From JADKIH01 sp031427625 (GTDB lineage: Bacteria > Bacteroidota > Bacteroidia > AKYH767-A > 2013-40CM-41-45), in the NCBI GenBank assembly GCA_031427625.1, contig JANPNV010000038.1, forward strand, positions 1 to 63,796: a stretch of DNA of 63,796 nt. Reading direction: 5' to 3'. Positions 1-8,384 of the stretch are shown piece after piece. Numbering within the stretch: the stretch's first letter is position 1; the number at the start of each line of letters is the position of its first letter. The notes below the pieces were generated by a model that ran no database searches, had not been told where the DNA came from, and was given only the letters and a program-made list of their open reading frames with translations. The translations under genes were made by a program, and so were the position numbers.

Positions 1-3
1 CAT
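1..3 (-). CDS. Start codon of a gene leaving the left edge (partial)
   Basis: On the minus strand the ctaB stop codon TAA is followed after three bases by an ATG whose last base is position 1. The tight spacing suggests a co-transcribed next gene. Only the start codon is in the window, so nothing can be said about the product. In Bacteroidota a cytochrome oxidase or heme-related gene often follows ctaB, but that is only an expectation. Confidence 0.4.
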
Positions 4-6
4 TTT

Positions 7-903
7 TTAAAATAGTTTATTAATCATCCAGATCATCTGGATTAGAGGCAGATAAATGAATGAGCCAAACATAAGCCTTTGCGCCGATCGAATTGTGCAA
101 TCAGAATAAAGTTTAACTGCTTGAGCAGTAAATAAAATTCCTGCTGCTACCATCAATACGGAGGTAATCGTATTGGTGAAACCGAATATCTCTGGAAAGA
201 ATCCGAGTGGTATCAGACAAATCGAATAGACAAGCGTTTGGAATGCAGACCCTTTTGTGCGGCCTTTTCCGGGAAGCATTTTAAATCCGGCCTTTTGATA
301 ATCATCATTTAAAACCCAGGCGATGGCCCAGAAATGAGGGAACTGCCAAATAAATTGAATGACGTATAATATAATTGCCTCCAGGCCGATTTCATTTCTT
401 GCAGCAATCCAACCTAACAATGGAGGAAAGGCTCCCGGAAATGCACCAATGAGAACTGAGAATGGAGTAATCTTTTTAGCTGGAGTATATACGATGGTAT
501 AAAGAAGAAGTGATAGCAGACTGAGTATTCCACATAATGGATTTAGTCCGAACCATAGGATCGATACACCGGCAACTCCCATCAGCGATGCTGCAATGCT
601 AGCCTCAGTGACTGACATACGGCCGGTTGGAAGAGGACGATCAGCTGTTCTATCCATTAATTTATCGGTATCCTTTTCGATAACCTGGTTAAATGCATTG
701 GAAGAAGCTGTCACCAGCCATCCACCTGCAATAAGTAATAATAAAGCTGACACCGAAAAATTACTACCCGTTGCAATGATATAACCCATTACTGCAGAAA
801 ATACGACAAGCGATGACAGCCTCATTTTCGTCAGCTGAAAATAATCCTGAACCCGGGAAATCATTGAATATGAACCGATAAGAGATATAGATTTTGCCTG
901 CAT
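7..903 (-). CDS. ctaB: Protoheme IX farnesyltransferase (heme O synthase)
   Basis: This inner-membrane UbiA-family prenyltransferase adds a farnesyl group to heme B to give heme O for heme-copper terminal oxidases. The first Asp-rich motif is visible around residues 72-84 (N-A-F-N, then DTDKLMD followed by R-T). A second conserved loop reads YTPAKKITPF, then GAFPGAFPPLLGW. About eight to nine hydrophobic segments span the rest, and the length of 298 aa is usual for CtaB/CyoE. An in-frame TTG lies three codons upstream, but the ATG at 903 is the better start. The gene is last in the minus-strand run and is unrelated to the glycan genes upstream of it. Another ATG follows three bases after its stop. 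Identification is confident; the exact start is less so. Confidence 0.93.
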   Translation of the reverse strand: MQAKSISLIGSYSMISRVQDYFQLTKMRLSSLVVFSAVMGYIIATGSNFSVSALLLLIAGGWLVTASSNAFNQVIEKDTDKLMDRTADRPLPTGRMSVTEASIAASLMGVAGVSILWFGLNPLCGILSLLSLLLYTIVYTPAKKITPFSVLIGAFPGAFPPLLGWIAARNEIGLEAIILYVIQFIWQFPHFWAIAWVLNDDYQKAGFKMLPGKGRTKGSAFQTLVYSICLIPLGFFPEIFGFTNTITSVLMVAAGILFTAQAVKLYSDCTIRSAQRLMFGSFIYLPLIQMIWMINKLF

Positions 904-972
904 TTCTACCAAAACGGCTGCAAGTTTACGAACTATTTGATCAAATTGCTAATGAAAACCTTGATTATGAAA

Positions 973-2184
973 TCAATGTTCAGCACCAAGCAGAATGTCT
1001 TCTACAAAGACATTTGAAGGTGCTTTTTCATTAAGAAGTTTCGCACAAATTTCGGCAAAGTGAATGCTTTGTTTCTCTCTGATGAAGCGGCTGCCGATTA
1101 ACCTTGCATTATTCTCGGAACGTTCAGGGACCAAACTTTTAATTCGCCAGATTAATTTCTCGAGTGCAGCGCTATCGTTATATGATGTTACAAATGTGTT
1201 TTTATAAGTAATCAGAAATGCTGCAGCAGTACCGCGACCTTGAAATAAAACAGGAAGGCCGGTTGCAAGATATTCATAAAGCTTGGCAGGAATTGCAGTG
1301 TCACAATTTTCAGTTAGTGTATCGAAAAGCAGGTCAGAAGTCTGATAATACGGGATCACTCTCGTCCATTTTAACTGCCCCGGAAGTGATACGTTGGAAA
1401 TTTTATTTTTAGAAACATATTCACGGAGTGCCGCCAATGAAATTCCATCACCGATTATGTTGAGCCATACACCCCTCATTCCTTTGACGGCATTTATTAT
1501 CGAAAATAAATTTTGATCACTTCCGATGTTTCCAATATATGTTATGGTGTACCTTTGCTCATTGGTTGTATACTTTACCTCTTTAAGTTTTTTTATTTTC
1601 CCCCGGCTAATTCCGTTCGGTATAATTAAAATTTTTGAGCCGGGAATAGTCGTCATTTTTAGCAACCATCGCATTTCATGTTCATTGGTCACAATTACAT
1701 GATCATATAAAGCAAGGCATTTCTGTGAATTCCCTGCCAGTCTTTTCGAAATCTTTTTTATAAAAAACTCTTTTGCGTTCTTATTGAGCCAGGACAGATC
1801 TCTTATGTCAACAATTTTATTTTTAGCATTGCTGTTACGGACAACAAGCTTCAGAAGAAACATAAATGGAATAGAAACAATGACGAGATCACATTTAACG
1901 CGGTTGGCTCTTCTCAGTAATTTATACGAATACCAAATTTCAAAGAATGTACGAAGTAGAAAGTTAGATTTATTGTATTTACGAATTGAAACATAATGAA
2001 TGGTTAGGTTCTCATCGCATTTAACTGAATGGTTAACTATTTCTGAATTACTATCCGCAAACGTAAAAACATGAACCGTATATGATGCTGATAATGCCTT
2101 TGCGGCAGCGTCCATTCGTTGCGCGGCTGATGAAACATCAGGGGTAAAACTTGGAGTAATCAGCGAAACGATTTTGCGGGGCAT
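973..2184 (-). CDS. Glycosyltransferase, GT4 family (GT-B fold)
   Basis: A probable cytoplasmic retaining glycosyltransferase that adds a sugar to a lipid-linked glycan. The N-terminal half opens with a Rossmann-like strand (KIVSLITPSFTPD). The C-terminal donor domain shows IPNGIS, then YIGNIGSDQNL, and the GT4 donor-site segment KLYEYLATGLPVL near residues 301-313, whose Glu is the usual nucleotide-sugar contact. The donor sugar and linkage cannot be read from sequence. An in-frame TTG lies four codons upstream (2196), but the ATG at 2184 is preferred. The gene follows the heparinase-family gene by 37 bases on the same strand, so the two are likely co-transcribed within the glycan locus. Confidence 0.85.
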   Translation of the reverse strand: MPRKIVSLITPSFTPDVSSAAQRMDAAAKALSASYTVHVFTFADSNSEIVNHSVKCDENLTIHYVSIRKYNKSNFLLRTFFEIWYSYKLLRRANRVKCDLVIVSIPFMFLLKLVVRNSNAKNKIVDIRDLSWLNKNAKEFFIKKISKRLAGNSQKCLALYDHVIVTNEHEMRWLLKMTTIPGSKILIIPNGISRGKIKKLKEVKYTTNEQRYTITYIGNIGSDQNLFSIINAVKGMRGVWLNIIGDGISLAALREYVSKNKISNVSLPGQLKWTRVIPYYQTSDLLFDTLTENCDTAIPAKLYEYLATGLPVLFQGRGTAAAFLITYKNTFVTSYNDSAALEKLIWRIKSLVPERSENNARLIGSRFIREKQSIHFAEICAKLLNEKAPSNVFVEDILLGAEH

Positions 2185-2221
2185 TCTCTCAATCAATTTT
2201 ATTAACTCATCATAAATTAAA

Positions 2222-3793
2222 TTACTTTTTGTTGACTTTTATTCTGGTAATAAATTCATTTTGAAAATTTGTACTAATCACATAACATGGAGATTTAACT
2301 CCGAAACCCGGTGTATGCCATCCTTCCTTTAGTGAAATTGAAGAAGTATTTGAAAATTCTATTGTTGTAAACCGTGATACAAATTTATCATCAGTACGAA
2401 CGAGGCCACTTTTTTTATCGATATGCAAATATACTTTACAATTTACTGGCTTATCCGAGTTTTTTGACCTGACCTTATCGACGATTTCTATGAAATCATT
2501 CTTGAAAGTAATTTTTCTTGTATGGAGAATATCCTTTTGCGAATAACCATCGTGAGTTGCTTCAAGCTCATTACTCTTTTCGTCCAGATAAGTAAATCGT
2601 GATTTTTTATTTGTCTGAAGGCTATTGCTGCTATTTTGGGAAACCAGTGTTTTAAAATCCAATGTAGACCGTTTATAAATCTTCTGTCTATTTCTCACAT
2701 GAGTAGAAACGCCTGTGTCGACTATGAATTGTTCTCCGAAAACATTTAGCATAAAATGAAATGCGTCTGAAGTCCCGGATCCCGAAAATTCAGCCGGACT
2801 AAAACCATTCACATCGACAACCATTTCAAAATTTCTGTTCTTTAGTTTTCGAAATCCCGACTCTTTTAGCGGCAGCAATAATGTTGGCATATTAATTTCT
2901 GTTGCCTTTCTCATAACAGCACAAAAGCTTATTCCATATACTTCATTACAATCATTAAATGATGGCAAACATCCATTAGTGAGTTGCAACTGTTGTATCC
3001 AACCAAGCATTTTCGGAATATGTGATATTAATTCTTCGCTCAGTCGTTCTGCCGGAAAATGAGATTCTTTTAAAAGATGGAGTGAAGTAAGCATTCTATG
3101 TAACACGAGTAAATGATACGAAGGACTCAATTCGATATGAGCCCCATCAGCAAGTATTTGTTTTGAAATATTCGAAAGTAACAAGCGTTCTGAAAAATCA
3201 AATAAGGCATATTTGCGAAAAAATAATGATCCTAATAATAAAGCAAATCCATTGTCGAGCAGATGATGATTGCGCAAATGAAATTCAGGATTTTTTTTCA
3301 GACAGAGACAGTGATAGTATAAGAACTCATTGATTACAGGATCATCTATTTTATAACGGGAGAGAAATTTAATTGCATTTATTATGCGCTGTGTAACACA
3401 ATGTGAATCACAAAATGTTTTGTTCGACTTCGCATTCCGGATAAAAGAATAAATCACTTCCACTCCGTCTTCTGCCGAAATACTTTCACTGTTTAGATAT
3501 TCAAAAGAATTGAGCGTCTTATTCCATAACAATCCAAAACCCTTAAAGTTCCAATTAATGTCGTCACGAAATTCCTTTGAACGATTGAGAAGTGTAAACT
3601 TTGTACCCTTCAGAAAAAATGAGGTCGAAAAAGAGGTAATAAAATCAAGAGGATAGTTACGATCAACAATGGCCTTTGTACGACCAAGAATCTTTTTTTC
3701 TAAACAAAATTTCTTAAGCTGATAGCTAAGTTTTTCTCCCAGCTGAGCAGATTTATAGCGCGGTACTTTGTCAAGATAAACAACCTTTTGCAT
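2222..3793 (-). CDS. Heparinase II/III family protein
   Basis: A 523-aa protein with the two-part layout of the heparinase II/III (alginate lyase-like) superfamily. It has an N-terminal alpha/alpha toroid containing the typical segment DGAHIELSPSYHLLVLHRM. A C-terminal beta-sandwich has a helix-turn signature around FIVDTGVSTHVRNRQKIYKRSTLDF. No signal peptide is seen: it begins MQKVVYLDKVPRYK. That is unusual for a polysaccharide-degrading lyase but common for members placed in capsule or exopolysaccharide biosynthetic loci. Its neighbours are a flippase and a GT4 gene. A role in trimming, editing or epimerising the glycan is inferred; lyase activity is not shown. Family assignment is good, function uncertain. 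Confidence 0.8.
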   Translation of the reverse strand: MQKVVYLDKVPRYKSAQLGEKLSYQLKKFCLEKKILGRTKAIVDRNYPLDFITSFSTSFFLKGTKFTLLNRSKEFRDDINWNFKGFGLLWNKTLNSFEYLNSESISAEDGVEVIYSFIRNAKSNKTFCDSHCVTQRIINAIKFLSRYKIDDPVINEFLYYHCLCLKKNPEFHLRNHHLLDNGFALLLGSLFFRKYALFDFSERLLLSNISKQILADGAHIELSPSYHLLVLHRMLTSLHLLKESHFPAERLSEELISHIPKMLGWIQQLQLTNGCLPSFNDCNEVYGISFCAVMRKATEINMPTLLLPLKESGFRKLKNRNFEMVVDVNGFSPAEFSGSGTSDAFHFMLNVFGEQFIVDTGVSTHVRNRQKIYKRSTLDFKTLVSQNSSNSLQTNKKSRFTYLDEKSNELEATHDGYSQKDILHTRKITFKNDFIEIVDKVRSKNSDKPVNCKVYLHIDKKSGLVRTDDKFVSRFTTIEFSNTSSISLKEGWHTPGFGVKSPCYVISTNFQNEFITRIKVNKK

Positions 3794-3925
3794 ATAGAGG
3801 AAAAATCAGCGTATATACAAATATAATGTTAAAAATGTCATTTCCTACAAATTGGGTTTCAGATTTTCTATCAGGGAATCAATAATAATTCCGGATAACT
3901 TTAGGATTAAAAAGTAAATATCATC

Positions 3926-5254
3926 CTATATGAAGGAAGCCTTGATTTTCAATTTCCTTCTGACAAAAACATAGGCAGTTATATTTAAGAAAAGTAAGGA
4001 CAAGGTGGAGGCAATTGCTGCACCTGTTATCCCCATTATGGGTATCAACAACAAATTCAAAACTATTTGTATTGAAAAAGCAAGTAGATATAAGATAAAA
4101 ATTGTTTTACGATACCCGGCAATGGCAAGTAATCCAAAGGCCATTCCCATCGAAGTATTAATAATCTGTCCGGCCATTAGTATGATAAGTGGTAAATATG
4201 CTCCTGAAAAACTACTTCCGAAGAGACTTAAAATCCATTTACCGCCCAAAAGAACTATGAAGGCAAGTGGTAATGTAATACTCAATACCTGAAGCGTGGA
4301 ATTTCTGATGAGCTGTTGCATTTTCATCCATTGTCTGCTTTCGAACATGGCTACAACTTTGGGCAGAAATACCTGATTGGTTGCAGCAAGACCGAGAGCC
4401 GCAAACATAGTAAGTCTGACAGCCACAGAATAGCTGCCGGCCTGCGTATTTCCAAGAAAATAGCCCACGAATAATATATCTGATTGTTTAAGCAATAATT
4501 CTATCGCCATTGGCATAAACAGAATTCCTGAAACCGAAAGCCAGCTCTTCCTGTCATATGACGGTTTGTCCGCCGGGGCTACATCATTCAATACTTTTTT
4601 TACGCGACCTTTTATAAAAATACTTACTGCGACAGTACAAAACAGATTTATAAGCATGGCCGCATCTACACTTAATTTTTGATGCGAATAGAAATAGTAA
4701 TAACATCCAAGACCCATCAAAACCGGTGTAATGAAATATACAGGAACCATCGATGTTTTAATCCTTCCCATTGCAACCAAAATGGCAGAAGACTGATAAA
4801 TTGAGGCAAGAAAAGGGATTAACAAAAGCCCCCAAAATAGTCCCTCAGAAAATCCAATATTAAATCGTTTCGATTTCGCAATGAGGAAAACCAAAATGGC
4901 TACGCTACACATCAATGCAATAAATGCAACAGATCGGTATGAGAATTTTGCAAAACCCTGCACGGAGGCAAAATCATTCTTTGCAAGTAATTCAGGAATG
5001 AATCGTGAAGCAGAAGAATCAAACCCAAAAAGGCTGAATGTGAGAAATATGTTTACGACTGTGACGATGATGGTAAAATCTCCGAAATGAGCCGGCTTCA
5101 TCAATCTGGCAAGCAGAATCTGCAAAAGAAAAACAACAAGAAGTCCTGCAAATCTGAATACAAATGATTTTGAAAGTGATTTACTCAATCCACCGCCTAC
5201 CTTTTGCTTGAACAAATCTGCTTCAGCCATACGTCCCGGAAAATATACGTCCAT
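3926..5254 (-). CDS. Wzx-like oligosaccharide flippase
   Basis: A 442-aa multi-pass inner-membrane protein of the MOP/PST superfamily that moves undecaprenyl-linked oligosaccharides across the membrane. About twelve hydrophobic segments are visible. The N-terminus has the family pattern FRFAGLLVVFLLQILLARLM followed by HFGDFTIIVTVVNIF. The central stretch IELLLKQSDILFVGYFLGN followed by AGSYSVAVRL is typical of PST flippases. It lies between the WecA-like gene (82 bases upstream) and the heparinase-family gene, all on one strand. This is one of two flippases in the locus, the other being at 16385-17737. They may serve different glycans or assembly steps. Confidence 0.87.
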   Translation of the reverse strand: MDVYFPGRMAEADLFKQKVGGGLSKSLSKSFVFRFAGLLVVFLLQILLARLMKPAHFGDFTIIVTVVNIFLTFSLFGFDSSASRFIPELLAKNDFASVQGFAKFSYRSVAFIALMCSVAILVFLIAKSKRFNIGFSEGLFWGLLLIPFLASIYQSSAILVAMGRIKTSMVPVYFITPVLMGLGCYYYFYSHQKLSVDAAMLINLFCTVAVSIFIKGRVKKVLNDVAPADKPSYDRKSWLSVSGILFMPMAIELLLKQSDILFVGYFLGNTQAGSYSVAVRLTMFAALGLAATNQVFLPKVVAMFESRQWMKMQQLIRNSTLQVLSITLPLAFIVLLGGKWILSLFGSSFSGAYLPLIILMAGQIINTSMGMAFGLLAIAGYRKTIFILYLLAFSIQIVLNLLLIPIMGITGAAIASTLSLLFLNITAYVFVRRKLKIKASFI

Positions 5255-5335
5255 TGTTTTCTGCTGAAGAGAAATTAGAATTTGAGATTGTCGAAGAGGA
5301 TTATTATACCTTAAAAAAAACAGAGGGTTGCAGTT

Positions 5336-6394
5336 TCAGGCAATTTGCTTTCTTTTTTTTATCAGCAATACAAAGTATGGCAACTGCGTAAGTAATATAG
5401 CGGAAAATGAGATCAGGTAAAATATGAATAACGGGTCATTGCCACGTAAAAGCCAGGCTGATAAAATGAAAATAAGATTGACTACATATAAAATGATGCA
5501 GGTTTGTGCCGGAGAAAGACCGAGTTCAAGTAGCCGGTGATGAATATGATTCCGGTCAGCAGAAAAAGGCGACTTCAGATGTATGATGCGAATGATGAAC
5601 ACCCTTAACATATCTACCACGGGAATAATAAGGACAGATAATACTACGACAGGAGCATAATAATAGCTAAGCCAGAAAGAAGCTGTCACATCGCGTGTTA
5701 ATTCCATAAAATGCACTGCGAACAGCGAAAGAATGAAACCTGTCGTCATAGTTCCTGTATCTCCCATGAAAATCTTTGCTTGATAAAAATTATAGGGAAG
5801 AAATCCCATAAGGGCGCCACACAGTGCAAATCCCAATACTGCCATCAAAAAGTCCCCATAGACTAAAAACAAAACTCCAAATACCAGTGAAGAGATAATT
5901 CCGAGTCCGGATGAAAGGCCATCAATACCGTCAATAAAGTTGTAGGCATTGATGATAAACAGCATGGCAAAAACACTTACAAAAACAGAAACCAACCAAG
6001 GCATTGAATGTATTCCAAACAATCCATGCAGGCCTTCGAGCCGAATATCGCAGAACATTACAGCAATAAGCGAAGCGATAACCTGACCTGATAATTTCTT
6101 AATTGGTGCGAGTGGTGCAATATCATCACGTAAACCGAAAAAGAAAATAATTATGAGAGCGGCGATGATGAAAAGATTCTGAGATTCAAAATACTGAGCC
6201 GACCAGATTGTAAATGAGAATATAGTTGCACCGAAAATAGCAATCCCACCTAATCGAGGAACTTTATGAATATGCGTTTTACGTTCGTTGGGCTCATCGT
6301 ATAATGATAATTTGCTGGCAATCCTGATGATGGAAGGAATACCTGCATAAGATATGAGAAAGGACGTAAGTAAGCAGAGGATTAAGTTTGCCAC
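5336..6394 (-). CDS. WecA/TagO-type undecaprenyl-phosphate sugar-1-phosphate transferase
   Basis: An integral-membrane enzyme of the MraY/WecA family that transfers a sugar-1-phosphate, usually GlcNAc-1-P, to undecaprenyl phosphate and so starts lipid-linked glycan synthesis. All family signatures are present: D90-D91 in FGLRDD, N149-A-Y-N152-F-I-D155-G-I-D158, D212 in FMGDTG, and the HIHH loop at 283-286 that marks WecA/TagO rather than MraY. About ten to eleven membrane segments are visible. The start codon is GTG at 6394; no ATG fits before the first membrane helix. It is the probable initiating enzyme for the glycan made by this locus. Confidence 0.92.
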   Translation of the reverse strand: MANLILCLLTSFLISYAGIPSIIRIASKLSLYDEPNERKTHIHKVPRLGGIAIFGATIFSFTIWSAQYFESQNLFIIAALIIIFFFGLRDDIAPLAPIKKLSGQVIASLIAVMFCDIRLEGLHGLFGIHSMPWLVSVFVSVFAMLFIINAYNFIDGIDGLSSGLGIISSLVFGVLFLVYGDFLMAVLGFALCGALMGFLPYNFYQAKIFMGDTGTMTTGFILSLFAVHFMELTRDVTASFWLSYYYAPVVVLSVLIIPVVDMLRVFIIRIIHLKSPFSADRNHIHHRLLELGLSPAQTCIILYVVNLIFILSAWLLRGNDPLFIFYLISFSAILLTQLPYFVLLIKKRKQIA

Positions 6395-6566
6395 GGCTGT
6401 AAAAATACATATTCATTTCCGAATTAATTCCGGTAATAAAAAATTGATCTTAACAAAACGGGGTTCACCTGAAGTTAATTATCTATCAAAAAATAATTTA
6501 TTTTACTGAATGAGAAATGATGTTTTATGACTTATAATTAAAAGAAACTGTAGAATTAAATACATG

Positions 6567-7091
6567 CTACCAATCTAAATTAATAAGATCTATTCCAAGT
6601 CCCTTTTTATACAATTCCATTCTAAGTTCGTCATCCTTAATTCGATTGTTGATTCTTGTACTCTTGCTAATCTGAAGCCGCATAGCAGGAGTGATAATTG
6701 GATCCAGTTGACTACTTCCGTCGTTTTTACTCATAGGTCCTCTGTAATTTTCAGTTCCGCCCAATGAATCATGTTTAGCTCTTTCAAGATAAAATGCATT
6801 AAGTTTCTTAATACGCAGAAAATATTGTTCCAATAAAGAATCATTAACGGAGAAGGTATAACTAGACTTATCGGCTAGTACAACATCAAGAAATTTTTTG
6901 TCCTGCTCTTGATAAATAAATCCGGATTGATAAACACTATCAGCAATCTCAGAAAACAAGTAGTATTTTTTCTTCTCGCTTTGATCAATCGTATCTCCTA
7001 CTAAAGGATGAAGGATGTAAACAATTTTTTGCGCTGGAGAGGTTTCGAATAACGTGATTGCGATAAAAAAAAAGAAATATACTTTTTTCAT
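6567..7091 (-). CDS. Secreted hypothetical protein
   Basis: I do not recognise a family. The 174-aa product starts MKKVYFFFFIAITLFETSPAQ, a standard Sec signal peptide likely cut after PAQ. The mature part is charged, rich in Tyr, Lys and Asp, with no membrane segment and no cysteine pair. An in-frame TTG three codons upstream is a weaker start. It stands alone at the edge of the 1.3 kb gap between the two halves of the glycan locus, with 172 bases before the WecA-like gene. A periplasmic or surface location is likely from the signal peptide. Confidence 0.65.
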   Translation of the reverse strand: MKKVYFFFFIAITLFETSPAQKIVYILHPLVGDTIDQSEKKKYYLFSEIADSVYQSGFIYQEQDKKFLDVVLADKSSYTFSVNDSLLEQYFLRIKKLNAFYLERAKHDSLGGTENYRGPMSKNDGSSQLDPIITPAMRLQISKSTRINNRIKDDELRMELYKKGLGIDLINLDW

Positions 7092-7280
7092 TATGAACAA
7101 AGATTAAAAAACTTGGTTAACTCCAATATTCAGTAAATATATAAAAATCCCAATTATATTGATCGTTATTAATTCGTCGAATAGATAAAGTATCCAATGA
7201 CAGAAGTCAAGGCCTTGATCAGCCGGGTATGAATGATTCGAAATGTTTCAGTTTGTTGTAAGAATTGGAGCTAATTGAAT

Positions 7281-7481
7281 AGCCCAATGGTTTCAAGGGC
7301 TAAATGAAATCGGGAATGTCGAATGTCATCATGAAGAATAATTAATTTGAACTTGTTTAAAAAAACCTGCACTCAAACATTTTCGACTCCTTGTATGCCG
7401 AATTTTAGATTAACGTTTGACCCCGATGGGGACAGGACATAATTGCTTGTAATTTTTTACTCGTTTGAACCTTTTATGGTT
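7281..7481. repeat. Isolated short hairpins, possibly decayed repeats
   Basis: In a gene-free stretch there are three small inverted repeats: AGCCC/GGGCT (7281-7301), CCCC-GAT-GGGG (7421-7431) and AACC/GGTT (7468-7481). The second and third are each preceded by CGTTTGA. The CCCCGATGGGG unit resembles the hairpins of the 36.6-37.0 kb repeat array, so these may be worn-out relatives. The resemblance is short and could be chance. The rest of 7092-7556 shows no gene I can support. Confidence 0.35.
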
Positions 7482-7556
7482 ATCGATATAAATTAATTCA
7501 ACAATATCGACGATGCAATACCAATACGATGTATTTGAAAATTTTCAAATAGATTT

Positions 7557-7649
7557 CTATTTTGACCTCCGCCATACATGTAAAAGTCTGCCTACTGCGA
7601 CTACAATTACTGCAAGAGCTAAAAAGCTCCACCATGACCAAAATTCCAT
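7557..7649 (-). CDS. Possible 30-aa single-helix membrane peptide
   Basis: A short reading frame encodes a Trp-rich start (MEFWSWWSF), one clean hydrophobic helix (LALAVIVVAVG) and a basic tail ending HVWRRSK. This layout is typical of small bacterial membrane proteins with the positive end in the cytoplasm. It begins 36 bases after the stop of the 73-aa ORF on the same strand, so the two could be co-transcribed. No strong ribosome binding site is visible. Support is only the amino-acid pattern, so it may be chance. Confidence 0.4.
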   Translation of the reverse strand: MEFWSWWSFLALAVIVVAVGRLLHVWRRSK

Positions 7650-7685
7650 ATTTATTTTCTTAAAGAATTATTAATTGATTCAATT

Positions 7686-7907
7686 TTATATTCTTATTCC
7701 AAGTCTTGTATACACACCTGAATCCTGTTTAGATTTCGCTATTACATATTCATTGAGATTCTCTGATGATATAAAATACGATTCAATTTGTGCTTTTTCA
7801 ATATTATAACGCTGAACGACCTTTCCGTTGACATGATTAAAGTTTTCTAAAACGTAATCTCTGTATCCAATTTGCATCATTGATTGATTAATGTTAATTC
7901 TTGTCAT
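7686..7907 (-). CDS. Small hypothetical protein (73 aa)
   Basis: Not recognised. The product is soluble and polar (MTRININQSMMQIGYRDYV at the start, ending SGVYTRLGIRI), with no signal peptide or membrane segment. A purine run AAAAAGG sits just before the ATG and could help ribosome binding, although the spacing is short. It is the largest frame in the 7.1-8.4 kb gap and precedes the 30-aa membrane peptide on the same strand. Amino-acid use looks protein-like, but there is no family support. Confidence 0.4.
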   Translation of the reverse strand: MTRININQSMMQIGYRDYVLENFNHVNGKVVQRYNIEKAQIESYFISSENLNEYVIAKSKQDSGVYTRLGIRI

Positions 7908-8384
7908 TTTCCTTTTTATTATATGTTGACGAGTATGAATAAAAATAAATTAGTAAAACTATTTCTATGCAAAGATGGATTCCATTCAGCTGTTTGCCAT
8001 TATACAATTATTGAAATTTGTTTCATAATTCACACTTTTAAAATGATGTTTTTCTAAATATTAACCATTTAAAATGCAAGGCCTCCACTGTTCAAAGAAT
8101 TAATCTGAAGCGTTGAATTGATATTTACGGCATTGAAAATATAATTGCACTTCTTATTTTCTAAAATTTACATCGCAAATCTACTTTCCGGCGAGTGTGA
8201 AACCCCAAGTTTTTATTGATACAGTTATGAACCGATTTTTAATAAAACATTGATACCAACAAGTCGATATATCTTACATACAAAAAGCAAGCATAGTATT
8301 TAACTTCGCTTTGCTAAAACGAAAAAACAATTTGAGCAAAACTTCACTTAAAAAGAAAATACATTCAGAATATTAAAACACATT
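7908..8384. other. AT-rich intergenic gap
   Basis: I see no gene, RNA or clear repeat in these 477 bases. The stretch is very AT-rich. It probably holds the 3' end signals of the glycan operon that ends with the RemB-like gene and the promoter of the small ORFs below it, but no motif is clear enough to call. Confidence 0.5.
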
